A program made the translations under genes and the position numbers. Shown here one piece after another: positions 16,062-24,610 of a stretch of 64,000 bases of DNA. The number at the start of each line of letters is the position of its first letter. The first letter of the stretch is position 1. Source of the DNA: Ferrovibrio sp. MS7 (GTDB lineage: Bacteria; Pseudomonadota; Alphaproteobacteria; Ferrovibrionales; Ferrovibrionaceae); assembly GCF_038404985.1 (NCBI RefSeq), contig NZ_JBBKBA010000001.1, positions 186,001 to 250,000 of the forward strand, given 5' to 3'. Below the pieces are notes generated by a model. It had not been told where the DNA came from, did no database searches, and saw only the letters and a list, made by a program, of their open reading frames with translations.

Positions 16062-17204
16062 TCAGTTTTCCGGCATAAATTCCTTTCTGATCGCCGCCGT
16101 ATGCTGGCCGATGGACGGCACCGGACCCGCTGTTTCTGCTAAATCAACCCAGCGCACCGGACCCGCCACCAGGTCGACAGGCCCGGTCGGGGTATCGGCT
16201 GCAATGCGGCGAAGCTGTGGATGCCGGGCCAGATCCTCTGGCGTGTTGAGGTTGCCATAGGCGACCTTGGCCTTGTCCAATGCCGCCACCGCCTCGGCAT
16301 GGCTTAAAGCGCCAAGGGCCGCCGCCACTAGGCCATCGCAGGCCGGACGGTTGGCGACGCGGTCGGCATTGCTGCGGAAACGCGGATCCTCGATCAGCGC
16401 GGCATCGTTCAGCGGCCCACGGCAGAGCGAGGCCCATTCGCGATCATTCTGGATCGACAGGATCACCTGGCGGCCATCCCGGGTGGCGAAGGCGCCATAG
16501 GGAGCGATGGAGGGATGCGCCAGGCCGACGCGGCGCGGGCTCTTGCCGCCATAGACCGTATGCATCAGCGGCACCGTCATCCAGTCGGCCAGGCTGTCGA
16601 ACAGCGACACCTGCAGGCCGCTGCCCTGCCCTGTCCGGCCACGCAGCAGCAGGGCCTGCAGGATGCCGGCATGCGCATTCATGCCGCAGGCAATATCTGC
16701 CACCGAAACCCCGACGCGGCCCGGCGCTTCCGGGGCGCCGGTGATCATCGCCAGGCCAGACTCGCCTTGGATCAGCAGGTCATAGGCCTTCATGTCGCGG
16801 TAGGGCCCATCCTCGCCATAGCCGGAAATGTCACAGGTGATCAGGCGCGGATATTTCGCGCGCAATTCAGCCGAGCCGAAGCCGAGCCGGCCCGCGGCAC
16901 CCGGCGCCAGATTCTGCACGAAGATATCGGCCTTCTCGACCAGCCGGCCGAGCAGGGCAATGTCATCCGCCTGGCGCAGATCCAGCACCAGGCTTTCCTT
17001 AGCCCTATTGAGCCAGACGAAATACGAACTTTCGCCATGCACGACATGATCATAGCCGCGCGCGAAATCGCCTTCCGGCCGCTCGATCTTGATGACGCGC
17101 GCGCCGGCTTCCGCCAGCCGCATGGTGCAGAGCGGCGCCGCGACTGCCTGTTCCAGCGCGACGACCAACAATCCTTCCAAAGGACGTGTAGCGGGGGGGT
17201 GCAT
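16062..17204 (-). CDS. CaiB/BaiF (type III) CoA-transferase
   Basis: A 380-residue CoA-transferase that moves CoA between two acids. The catalytic aspartate is Asp170 in GVSVADIACGMNAHAG; the N-terminal LEGLLVVALEQAVAAPLC and the RPEGDFAR block near residue 42 are typical of the family. Start at ATG 17204 lies 2 nt after the stop of the acyl-CoA dehydrogenase gene, so the longer open frame is rejected. The substrate is unknown; pairing with the dehydrogenase suggests activation followed by oxidation of one acid. Confidence 0.88.
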   Translation of the reverse strand: MHPPATRPLEGLLVVALEQAVAAPLCTMRLAEAGARVIKIERPEGDFARGYDHVVHGESSYFVWLNRAKESLVLDLRQADDIALLGRLVEKADIFVQNLAPGAAGRLGFGSAELRAKYPRLITCDISGYGEDGPYRDMKAYDLLIQGESGLAMITGAPEAPGRVGVSVADIACGMNAHAGILQALLLRGRTGQGSGLQVSLFDSLADWMTVPLMHTVYGGKSPRRVGLAHPSIAPYGAFATRDGRQVILSIQNDREWASLCRGPLNDAALIEDPRFRSNADRVANRPACDGLVAAALGALSHAEAVAALDKAKVAYGNLNTPEDLARHPQLRRIAADTPTGPVDLVAGPVRWVDLAETAGPVPSIGQHTAAIRKEFMPEN

Positions 17205-17206
17205 GG

Positions 17207-18358
17207 TCAGAAACTCTTGGGCAGGCCAAGCACATGGGTCGCGACATGCGAGAGGATCAGGTTGGTGGAAATCGGCGCCACCTGATAGAGCCGCGTCTCG
17301 CGCCATTTGCGCTCGATATCGTATTCCTCGGCGAAACCGAAGCCGCCATGGATCTGCAGGCAATGGTCGCCGGCGAACCAGGAGGCCTCGGAAGCCACCA
17401 GCTTGGCCATGTTGGCTTCCGTGCCGCAGGGCGCGCCGTTATCGAACAGGCGCGCCGCGCGCTCGATGAACAGCATCGCGCCCTCGGTCTGCACCTGGGC
17501 GCGGGCGATGGCGAACTGTACCGCCTGATTGCGCCCGATCGGTGCACCGAACACTTCGCGCTCCTTGGCATAGGCCGAGGCGCGATCAATGAAGAAGCGG
17601 GCATCGCCCAGGCATTCGGCGGCGATCAGGATGCGCTCGGCATTCATGCCATCGAGAATATACTTGAAGCCCTTGCCTTCCTGGCCGATCAGGTTTTCCG
17701 CCGGCACTTCCAGATTCTCGAAGAACAACTCGGTGGTGGCGTGGTTGATCATGGTGCGGATCGGCCGGATGGTGAGGCCGTTGCCGCGCGCCTGGCGCAG
17801 ATCCACCAGCAGCACGCTCATGCCATCGGACGGCTTCGACACCTGGTCGCGCGGCGTGGTGCGCACCAGCAGCACCATCAGGTCGGAATGCTCGGCCCGC
17901 GAGATCCACACCTTCTGGCCATTGACGATATACTTATCGCCGCTCCGCTCGGCGAAAGTGCGGATGCGGGTGGTATCGGTGCCGCTGGTCGGCTCGGTGA
18001 CGCCGAAAGCCTGCAGCCGCAAACTGCCATCGGCGATGCCGGGCAGATAGGCGCGCTTCTGCGCCTCCGTGCCATGCCGCAGCAAAGTGCCCATGGTGTA
18101 CATCTGGGCATGGCAGGCGCCGCCATTGCAGCCGGAGCGGTGGATTTCCTCCAGCACGGCGCAGGCCGCCTGCACGCCGAGGCCGGAGCCGCCATAGCTT
18201 TCCGGAATCAGGATCGAGAGAAAGCCGGCCTCGGTAAGTGCGCGTACGAACTCGGTAGGATAGGCACGTTCGGCATCCAGCTTGCGCCAATAGGCGCCGG
18301 GGAAATTGGCGCAGAGGCGGCGCACCGCCTCGCGGATATCGGCATGCTGTTCGGCCAT
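17207..18358 (-). CDS. Acyl-CoA dehydrogenase
   Basis: A 383-residue FAD enzyme that desaturates an acyl-CoA. The FAD/substrate block AFGVTEPTSGTDTTRI and the C-terminal block HGGFGFAEEYDIERKWRETRL are the two family signatures; the first is the middle-domain motif and the second carries the flavin-contacting glycines. The ATG at 18358 is chosen for its GGAGG 9 bases upstream; a GTG three codons earlier has no room for a ribosome site. It is the first gene of a two-gene operon with the CaiB transferase and diverges from a LysR gene. Confidence 0.88.
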   Translation of the reverse strand: MAEQHADIREAVRRLCANFPGAYWRKLDAERAYPTEFVRALTEAGFLSILIPESYGGSGLGVQAACAVLEEIHRSGCNGGACHAQMYTMGTLLRHGTEAQKRAYLPGIADGSLRLQAFGVTEPTSGTDTTRIRTFAERSGDKYIVNGQKVWISRAEHSDLMVLLVRTTPRDQVSKPSDGMSVLLVDLRQARGNGLTIRPIRTMINHATTELFFENLEVPAENLIGQEGKGFKYILDGMNAERILIAAECLGDARFFIDRASAYAKEREVFGAPIGRNQAVQFAIARAQVQTEGAMLFIERAARLFDNGAPCGTEANMAKLVASEASWFAGDHCLQIHGGFGFAEEYDIERKWRETRLYQVAPISTNLILSHVATHVLGLPKSF

Positions 18359-18434
18359 GGTCTCCACCCTCCAGGATTCATCTTTCGGGCATGGGTTCTA
18401 GGGCAGACACAGCCATAGCACAAATATATATTCA

Positions 18435-18449
18435 GTATGGTCGATATAC
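18435..18449. promoter_or_regulatory. Candidate LysR-type operator (T-N11-A dyad)
   Basis: GTAT-N7-ATAC at 18435-18449 contains the T-N11-A pattern of LysR-family sites, and a wider TATAT-N12-ATATA dyad spans 18427-18448. It lies in the 106-nt gap between the dehydrogenase start and the LysR start. A LysR protein usually binds between itself and its divergent target, so this is the natural place; binding is inferred. Confidence 0.45.
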
Positions 18450-18464
18450 TTTTGGAGCATGATC

Positions 18465-19400
18465 ATGGAATTGCGCGACCTGGAGCATTTCCGCCTTGTG
18501 CTGCAGACCGGCAATATCTCGAAAGCCGCCTTGCAGCTCGGCCTGGCGCAGCCGGCCCTGTCGCGACAACTGAAGCAGTTGGAAGAGGAATTGGGCGTTG
18601 CGCTGCTTACCCGCCATAGCTGGGGCGTGCAGCCGACCGCCGCCGGGAGCCTGCTGGCCGAACAGGCAGAGCGCGTGCTGGCGGAAGCGCGGCGTACCCG
18701 CGAACTGGTGCAGGGCTTGCAGGCCGAGCCCTCCGGTGCCCTGACCCTGGCGGCGCCAACCTCGTTCAGCGCCGTGCTGTTTCCCGAGATTGCCCAGGCG
18801 ATGCGCCAGCGCTATCCAAAAGTGCGGCTGCATCTGCGCGAAGGCTTCAGCGCCGTGATCCATGACTGGGCTTTAAGCGGCCAGACTGATCTGGCGGTGC
18901 TGTATGAGACCCGCGCCATGGGGCCGCTGGCCACCGAACCGCTGTTGCAGGACAGCGTGGTGGTGCTCGGCCCGGCGGGGCATTTCGCCAAACGCGCCAG
19001 CTTGAAGCCGGCAGCACTCGCTGCCCTGCCGCTGATCCTGCCGGCACGGCCGCATCGTCTGCGGCTGCTGGTGGATGAAATCTGCGCCGGCCAGCCCAGG
19101 AACACGAAGCAGCATGGCCGCATGAATTTGATTTACGAAGTCGATGCCCTGCCGGTGCTGATCGACATGGTGCGGCGCCGTCTCGGCTTCACCGTGCTGC
19201 CCTATTCCAGCGTGCATGCCCTGTTGCGTGCCGGCGATCTGAGCTTTGCCACGCTGCAATCCGCCAGCACGTTGCGCCGGCTCTGCCTGGCACGCCCCGC
19301 CGAGCGCGCTCCAGCGCCGGCCTTACTGGCTTTGCGCCATACCATTATCGATCTGGTACGGAGCGGCGCCGCAGAACTGCGCTGGACGCCGCTGATCTGA
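18465..19400 (+). CDS. LysR-family transcriptional regulator
   Basis: A 311-residue regulator. Residues 1-60 form the LysR helix-turn-helix (MELRDLEHFRLVLQTGNISK, then AALQLGLAQPALSRQLKQLE), and residues 90-300 form the LysR substrate-binding domain. The N-terminus resembles the Cbl/NAC-like and aromatic-acid regulators, but I cannot assign a ligand. ATG at 18465 is preferred over 18459 because GGAG at 18454-18457 then has a 7-base spacing. It diverges from the acyl-CoA dehydrogenase/CaiB pair and probably regulates it. Confidence 0.87.
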   Translation: MELRDLEHFRLVLQTGNISKAALQLGLAQPALSRQLKQLEEELGVALLTRHSWGVQPTAAGSLLAEQAERVLAEARRTRELVQGLQAEPSGALTLAAPTSFSAVLFPEIAQAMRQRYPKVRLHLREGFSAVIHDWALSGQTDLAVLYETRAMGPLATEPLLQDSVVVLGPAGHFAKRASLKPAALAALPLILPARPHRLRLLVDEICAGQPRNTKQHGRMNLIYEVDALPVLIDMVRRRLGFTVLPYSSVHALLRAGDLSFATLQSASTLRRLCLARPAERAPAPALLALRHTIIDLVRSGAAELRWTPLI

Positions 19401-19403
19401 AGC

Positions 19404-19775
19404 CTACTGGACCGGTGCTACGCGCACGACACGGAAGGTGTGCTGCTCACCTTCCGGTTCGGTGATGGAGAGATACTCGCCGGCGCGGATAGTGTGGCGA
19501 TCCAGGCGAAAGATCGCTTCATCGTCAGTGTCGGTCGCGGGGTCGTAGGAGAAAGCCCAGCGGCCACCTTTTGTGTGAATCAGTTCACCCTGGCGATCAT
19601 CCTCGCCCACCCAGAAGCGGCGCATCAGGCATTGCCGCCGCGCCTGGCGCCACTGCGCCGCATCAAGATGACCAAGTTCATCCAGCGGCGCGGTGAATTC
19701 ATAGCCATGGCGCTCGCTGCCGGTCGGGTGATCTTTCTCGCGCGCCAGTTCCAGGCGGACATGATACAGCGTCAT
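19404..19775 (-). CDS. Conserved hypothetical protein, probable FNR target
   Basis: A 123-residue soluble protein that I do not recognise. It is rich in charged residues, with no signal peptide, no transmembrane segment and no CxxC motif; a CLMRRFWVG segment lies in the middle and the C-terminus has a beta-rich look (EHTFRVVRVAP-like). Start at ATG 19775 has GGAGGA 6 bases upstream. An FNR-type palindrome lies 52-65 nt upstream with a -10-like hexamer at the right distance, so it is probably induced at low oxygen. It lies just downstream of the cco cluster, in the same direction. Confidence 0.72.
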   Translation of the reverse strand: MTLYHVRLELAREKDHPTGSERHGYEFTAPLDELGHLDAAQWRQARRQCLMRRFWVGEDDRQGELIHTKGGRWAFSYDPATDTDDEAIFRLDRHTIRAGEYLSITEPEGEQHTFRVVRVAPVQ

Positions 19776-19826
19776 TGCATTCCTCCATTTGCCGCCAGCA
19801 GTGTATGCCGCCGACGGCAATGGACC

Positions 19827-19840
19827 TTGACGCAGGTCAA
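19827..19840 (-). promoter_or_regulatory. FNR/FixK-type box upstream of the 19404-19775 gene
   Basis: TTGAC-GCAG-GTCAA is a perfect palindrome at 19827-19840 and matches the FNR consensus TTGAT-N4-ATCAA at 8 of 10 arm positions. Its centre is about 41 bp from the expected start of a transcript whose -10-like hexamer TACACT (minus strand) sits at 19800-19805. This is the class II layout of an FNR-activated promoter. Confidence 0.65.
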
Positions 19841-19846
19841 ACCGAC

Positions 19847-20053
19847 TTACTTCTCGCCAGAACTATGAGTGTGCGGGCTATGGGTGCGGTCGATGGCGAA
19901 ATAGACGAATAGCACCGCAAAAGCAGCCAGCGACAGACCGAAGGACAGTATCGCGTTGTCCACGGCCCCAACCGCCAGCACGATCCCGATGATGCCGAGC
20001 ACCACCGAGAGCGCCGACATCACCCAATAGCCGATCAATTCTTCCGTATCCAT
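19847..20053 (-). CDS. Small two-helix membrane protein downstream of ccoS
   Basis: A 68-residue protein with two hydrophobic helices (about residues 9-29 and 35-53) and a His-rich tail (RTHSPHTHSSGEK). ATG at 20053 lies 4 nt after the ccoS stop, with the run GGAGTGAG in front of it; the longer frame reads into ccoS. I do not recognise the family. Position at the end of the cbb3 assembly cluster suggests a role in oxidase maturation or copper handling, and the His tail could bind metal; both are inferences. Confidence 0.65.
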   Translation of the reverse strand: MDTEELIGYWVMSALSVVLGIIGIVLAVGAVDNAILSFGLSLAAFAVLFVYFAIDRTHSPHTHSSGEK

Positions 20054-20057
20054 GGTC

Positions 20058-20222
20058 TCACTCCTTCTTGCGCAAGTCGGCATCGGCATCATCGAACAGG
20101 ATGCGCGATCCGGCGGTATCGAGATCGTCGAATTGCCCGTTATTCAGGGCCCAGAGAAAACACCACATGCCAAGGCCACCAAGCGCCAGGGCAGCCGGTA
20201 TCAGCAACAGCAGGATGGTCAT
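20058..20222 (-). CDS. ccoS: cbb3-type oxidase assembly protein CcoS
   Basis: A 54-residue single-helix protein. The N-terminal hydrophobic helix is followed by the family motif FLWALNNGQFDDLDTAGSRIL, which is the CcoS/FixS signature, then an acidic tail. CcoS is needed to insert heme b and copper into cbb3 oxidase. It was missed as a separate frame because a longer open frame hides it; the start at 20222 overlaps the ccoI stop (ATGA). Confidence 0.92.
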   Translation of the reverse strand: MTILLLLIPAALALGGLGMWCFLWALNNGQFDDLDTAGSRILFDDADADLRKKE

Positions 20223-22621
20223 GGCGCCGCCTCCTTGCGCTTGCCAAAATCGAGCCGCAATGCATTCAGCACCACGATCAGCGAGGAACTGGACATCGCG
20301 ATGGCAGCGATCAGCGGTGTCACCAGACCAGCGATGGCGAGCGGCACGGCAAACATATTGTAGCCGAGCGCCAGGCCCAGATTCTGCAGGCTGAGCTGGC
20401 GGTTGCGCCGCGCGACCTCGAGGAATTCCAGCACCGCGCCCAGCCGCTCGCCCTGGAACACGGCATCGGCGGCATTCTGTGCGATATCGAGACCCGAAGA
20501 CGGCGACAGCGACGCATCCGCCACGGCCAGGGCCACGGCGTCGTTTAGGCCATCGCCGACCATCAGCACATGACGGCCCGCGGCCTTGAAACCGGCAACC
20601 GCATCGGCCTTGCCGCGCGGATCGATCCCGGCCTGCCAACGCGTGATGCCGAGCACATCGGCAACTCGGGCGACGGCATTGGCATGATCGCCGGAAAGGA
20701 TCACTGGCTCGATGCCGGCATCTTTAAGCCTTGCAATGACCTCAGCGGCATCGCTGCGCAGATCGTCACGGAAAGCAAAACGATAAGGCGCGATATCCGG
20801 GCCGCTGAACCACAATTCGCTGCAGCCATCCTGCGCCTCAGCCCTGGCGCCGATGAAACGGGCATGGCCCAGGCGATACGCGCCGGCCTGCATGCCCTGC
20901 CCCGGCAATTCCATCGCGTCCGTGCGCGGTAGCGCATCCGGGCAGGCTGCCAGCAGGGCACGGCACAGCGGATGCCGGCTGCGTGCCGCCAATGCCGCTG
21001 CCAATGGCAACAGCTTTTCTCCGGCCGCATCGGGCGCTACCAGACGCGGACGGCCAAGCGTCAGCGTGCCGGTCTTGTCGAACACCACCATGTCAATGGC
21101 AGCAGCACGCTCCAGCGCGGTGGCGGACTTCATCAGGATGCCGTGACGCATCAGCCGGCTGCTGGCCACCACCTGCACCACCGGCACCGCCAGCGCCAAT
21201 GCACAGGGGCAGGTTATGATCAGCACGGCAGCGGCTATCAGCAAGGCGCTGCGCCAATCGGCATCGCCGATCAGCAGCCAGCCAAGAAAGCTGAGCAACG
21301 CTGTGACATGCACCACCGGCGCATACCAGCGCGCGACAGACTCGGCCAGGCGCACGAAGCGGCTGCGGCCCTGTTCGGCGGCTTCCATCAGCCGCGTCAT
21401 CTCGCCGACCAGCGTGGCACTGCCAACGGCGGTAACGCGCAGGCTCAGTGGCGCATCGATATTCACCGCCCCGGCATGCACCTGTGCCCCGGGACCGACC
21501 GGCTGCGGCAGGCTTTCGCCGGTGAGCAGGCTGGCATCGACTGCCGACTGGCCCTGCAGCACCACACCATCGACGCCGATCCGCTCGCCCGCCGCCACCA
21601 GCACGGTTTCGCCGAGCGCCACGCGCTGCGCCGGGCGATGTGCAATACCCTCGGGGGTCTGCACCGCCACCGGGCGGCTGGTCCAAGCCAGCAGCCGCTC
21701 CGCCGTGCGATGTGCGAAGCCACGCGCGCGGGTATCGAGGTAGCGGCCGACCAGCAGGAAGAACAGCAGCGTGATCGCCGCATCGAAATAAGCATGCGGG
21801 CCGGAGCGGAGGAATTCCGCCACGCTGACCAGCACCGCCAGAATGACACCGATCGAGATCGGCACATCCATGTTGCTGCGGCCCTGACGCAATGTCTGCA
21901 CCGCCGAGCGGAAGAAAGGCCGGCCGGCATAGGCGATGGCGGGAATGGCGATCAACGCCGAGACGGCGTGGAACAGATCGCGGGTGCCGGGTGTCATCTC
22001 GCCGCCATGGCCGGACCAGACCGAAACCGATAGCAGCATGATATTGGCAGCAGCAAAGCCGGCCACACCCATGGCACGCAGCAATTCGCGCTCGACAGCC
22101 AGGCCCTGCTGTTCGATGGCTTCGGCAGTCACCGGCAGGCAGCGGTAACCGAGCCGGGTCACCACCGCGACAAGCTGGCTCGCCGCCTCAGGCGCCCCTT
22201 GCCATTCGATCACCAGCCGCTTGGTGGCGCCCGAGAGCCGCGCCGCCGTAACGCCGGGTTGGGCGCGCAGGGCCTGCTCGATCAGCCACAGGCAGGCGGC
22301 GCAATGCATCGCGCCGACCAGCACCGTCAGACGCTGGCGGCCCTCGGCAAATGTCTCGGCGAATTCGCGCCAGTCGGTGACTGCCTCGTCCGCCGCTTCC
22401 ACCGGCGCCGCGCCTGTCGGCAAGATCTTGTCGCGCAGCTTGTAATATTGCTCCAGCCCCAGGCCCTTGATCAGGGCATGCGCCCCGGCACAGCCGGTGC
22501 AGCAATAGGCCGCACCCTGGCTCGGCGCACCGCAATGGGCGCAGAGCGTGGCGGCTTTTGCCTCCGCCTGCACGGCAGCGCCGTTTGCAACACGGGGCAG
22601 TATCAGCGGCGCGGTGGTCAT
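20219..22621 (-). CDS. ccoI: Copper-translocating P-type ATPase CcoI (FixI)
   Basis: An 800-residue P1B ATPase that supplies copper for cbb3 oxidase. The N-terminus carries a cysteine cluster (CAHC, CCTGC at residues 27-44) found in CcoI, then a heavy-metal-associated domain with MHCAAC at 105-110. The membrane metal site CPC is near residue 470, the phosphorylation motif DKTGT near 514, and GDGLNDA near 689. Start ATG at 22621 is coupled to the ccoH stop; the longer frame is ignored. It lies in the order ccoG-H-I-S. Confidence 0.95.
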   Translation of the reverse strand: MTTAPLILPRVANGAAVQAEAKAATLCAHCGAPSQGAAYCCTGCAGAHALIKGLGLEQYYKLRDKILPTGAAPVEAADEAVTDWREFAETFAEGRQRLTVLVGAMHCAACLWLIEQALRAQPGVTAARLSGATKRLVIEWQGAPEAASQLVAVVTRLGYRCLPVTAEAIEQQGLAVERELLRAMGVAGFAAANIMLLSVSVWSGHGGEMTPGTRDLFHAVSALIAIPAIAYAGRPFFRSAVQTLRQGRSNMDVPISIGVILAVLVSVAEFLRSGPHAYFDAAITLLFFLLVGRYLDTRARGFAHRTAERLLAWTSRPVAVQTPEGIAHRPAQRVALGETVLVAAGERIGVDGVVLQGQSAVDASLLTGESLPQPVGPGAQVHAGAVNIDAPLSLRVTAVGSATLVGEMTRLMEAAEQGRSRFVRLAESVARWYAPVVHVTALLSFLGWLLIGDADWRSALLIAAAVLIITCPCALALAVPVVQVVASSRLMRHGILMKSATALERAAAIDMVVFDKTGTLTLGRPRLVAPDAAGEKLLPLAAALAARSRHPLCRALLAACPDALPRTDAMELPGQGMQAGAYRLGHARFIGARAEAQDGCSELWFSGPDIAPYRFAFRDDLRSDAAEVIARLKDAGIEPVILSGDHANAVARVADVLGITRWQAGIDPRGKADAVAGFKAAGRHVLMVGDGLNDAVALAVADASLSPSSGLDIAQNAADAVFQGERLGAVLEFLEVARRNRQLSLQNLGLALGYNMFAVPLAIAGLVTPLIAAIAMSSSSLIVVLNALRLDFGKRKEAAP

Positions 22622-23106
22622 TTCACCACAATCCGTTCGGCGGCAAGGAAATGCTGCCCATCGCGCTGCGCTTCGATGCCGATATTCCACACGCCCTGGC
22701 GCGGCAGATGCAATACGGCCTCGTAGCGACCGCCAGCCACTTCCAACATCCTGGCCTGAATGGCCGGCATATTCTCGACTGGCCGCTCGGCTTCCAGCGC
22801 GATGGCGAGACCACTCAGCGCGAGGCCAGCCTGATCCTGCCAGGTCAGCACCAGGCGGAGGCCGCCATCCGGCTGGCTTTCAGTACTGAGGCGGTATTTC
22901 CAATGCAGTGCCTTCTGACCTTCCAGCGACTGCTGCATCTGCGTGTATTCGATGCCCTTCTTGTAGGGATGCTCCACCACCAGGCCACTGAAGCTTTTCG
23001 TGGCGAAGGTGATCAGCGTCGCATTGACCGCAATCACCACCAGGAAGCCGAACACGAACAGCGAGGGAATCCAGCGTTGCTTGAGGAATGACTTGGCGTT
23101 TTCCAT
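22618..23106 (-). CDS. ccoH: cbb3 oxidase assembly membrane protein CcoH (FixH)
   Basis: A 162-residue protein with one N-terminal transmembrane segment (about residues 13-34) and a periplasmic beta-rich domain. The family motif KSFSGLVVEHPYKKGIEY follows the helix. FixH proteins are needed to mature the oxidase and interact with CcoI. The ATG at 23106 is preceded by GGGGTGA; a GTG at 23115 is an alternative that would overlap the ccoG stop. It is between ccoG and ccoI. Confidence 0.88.
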   Translation of the reverse strand: MENAKSFLKQRWIPSLFVFGFLVVIAVNATLITFATKSFSGLVVEHPYKKGIEYTQMQQSLEGQKALHWKYRLSTESQPDGGLRLVLTWQDQAGLALSGLAIALEAERPVENMPAIQARMLEVAGGRYEAVLHLPRQGVWNIGIEAQRDGQHFLAAERIVVK

Positions 23107-23111
23107 AGCGA

Positions 23112-24596
23112 TCACCCCGGTATGGCAAATTGTGTGCCGAGACGGATGACTTCCCGTCCTTCGGCGTTGCGCAACACGAAATCGAACGGTTCAAGCGCAT
23201 TGCCCTGTGCGCCTGGCACCACATGGCGCGGCGCCTTCACGAAGACATGGAATTCCGCCACGGCATCCGCCGCAACGGCAATATCCAGGCTTTCGCGCGC
23301 CCCCGGCGCACCGGCCAGGAACAGCCCGGCGCCGGCCAGCCTGTCGGTCGACAGCGACAGGTGCATCGGCGCACGGGTCTTGTTTGCCACCTTGACAACA
23401 TAGCCGTTGCGCAGGCTGCCATCGGACAGCACGACGAAGAGCGGGTTGCGGTCCTGCAGCACATTCAGCGCCAGATCCGACCGCAGCATCAGCGCCGTCA
23501 GCATCACGCCGGCAACGATGAGCAATAAGGCGGCATAGATCACGGTACGGCTGCGCAGCAGCTTCAGCCCGGTCGGCTGGCCCTTGGCGCGGCGGTCAAG
23601 GTTGTCGAGCGACACGAAATCGATCAGCCGCAATGGTCGGCCAACCTTGCCCATGATCTCATCGCAGGCATCGATGCAGAGGGCACAGCCAATGCATTCG
23701 AGCTGCGGTCCATTGCGGATATCGATGCCGGTGGGGCAGACATGCACGCAGGCGCGGCAATCGACGCAATCGCCACGGCCTTCCCAGCTTTCGCCGGCCT
23801 TGTGCTTGCCGCGGGTCTCGCCGCGCCAGCCCTGATAGGTAACAACCAGCGAATGCTCATCCTGCATGGCGCCCTGGAAGCGCGGCCAGGGACACATATA
23901 GGTGCAGACCTGTTCACGCGCCCAGCCGGCCAGGCCGTAGGTAGTGAACGTGAACATACCGAAAAAGAAGTACGTCGCCAGCGAGGCCTGGCCGGTGACA
24001 ATCTCGCGTGTCACCGTGGGCGCATCCTGGAAATACATGATCCAGGCGCCACCGGTCGCGGCCGCGATCAGCAGCCAGGCGAAATGCTTTGCCGTCTTGC
24101 GCCAGACCTTGTCGAACGAAACCGGCTGGCCATCGCGGCGGATGCGGGCATTGCGGTCGCCCTCGATCCAGCGTTCGACCGCGAGGAACAGGTCGGTCCA
24201 CACCGTTTGCGGGCAGGTATAGCCACACCAGATGCGGCCGAACAACGCCGTTGCGAGAAACAATCCTACGGCGCCAAGGATCAGCAGGCCGGTGATGTAG
24301 TAGACCTCCTGCGGCCAGATCTCGATATTGAAGAAATAGCCACGCGGGCCGGACATATCGAGCAGCAGGGCCTGGTCCGGCGCTCCAGGACCGCGATCCC
24401 AGCGCAGCCAGGGCAACGTATAGTAGATGCCGAGGCAGAGGATCAGCACCGCCCATTTCAGGTTCCGGAACAGCCCTTTGACGGCGCGCGGATAGACCTT
24501 CACATGATCGGCATAAAGCGACGGCGCAAAGATGCCGAGCAGGCTATCCTCGGCATCCTGCGTCTTGGCTGATGGATCGGGCGGCATGGCATTCAC
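23112..24596 (-). CDS. ccoG: cbb3 oxidase accessory iron-sulfur protein CcoG (FixG)
   Basis: A 494-residue membrane ferredoxin-like protein, reported to act as a Cu(II) reductase for oxidase assembly. It has five or so hydrophobic segments, a CGYTCPQ motif, a TYMCPWPR motif and two 4Fe-4S clusters (CVDCRACVHVCP at about 280 and CIGCALCIDAC about 26 residues later). A C-terminal immunoglobulin-like domain follows. The length fits the family. It is the first gene of ccoGHIS, 14 nt downstream of ccoP. Confidence 0.95.
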   Translation of the reverse strand: MNAMPPDPSAKTQDAEDSLLGIFAPSLYADHVKVYPRAVKGLFRNLKWAVLILCLGIYYTLPWLRWDRGPGAPDQALLLDMSGPRGYFFNIEIWPQEVYYITGLLILGAVGLFLATALFGRIWCGYTCPQTVWTDLFLAVERWIEGDRNARIRRDGQPVSFDKVWRKTAKHFAWLLIAAATGGAWIMYFQDAPTVTREIVTGQASLATYFFFGMFTFTTYGLAGWAREQVCTYMCPWPRFQGAMQDEHSLVVTYQGWRGETRGKHKAGESWEGRGDCVDCRACVHVCPTGIDIRNGPQLECIGCALCIDACDEIMGKVGRPLRLIDFVSLDNLDRRAKGQPTGLKLLRSRTVIYAALLLIVAGVMLTALMLRSDLALNVLQDRNPLFVVLSDGSLRNGYVVKVANKTRAPMHLSLSTDRLAGAGLFLAGAPGARESLDIAVAADAVAEFHVFVKAPRHVVPGAQGNALEPFDFVLRNAEGREVIRLGTQFAIPG

Positions 24597-24610
24597 CCCT
24601 GATGCTGCCG

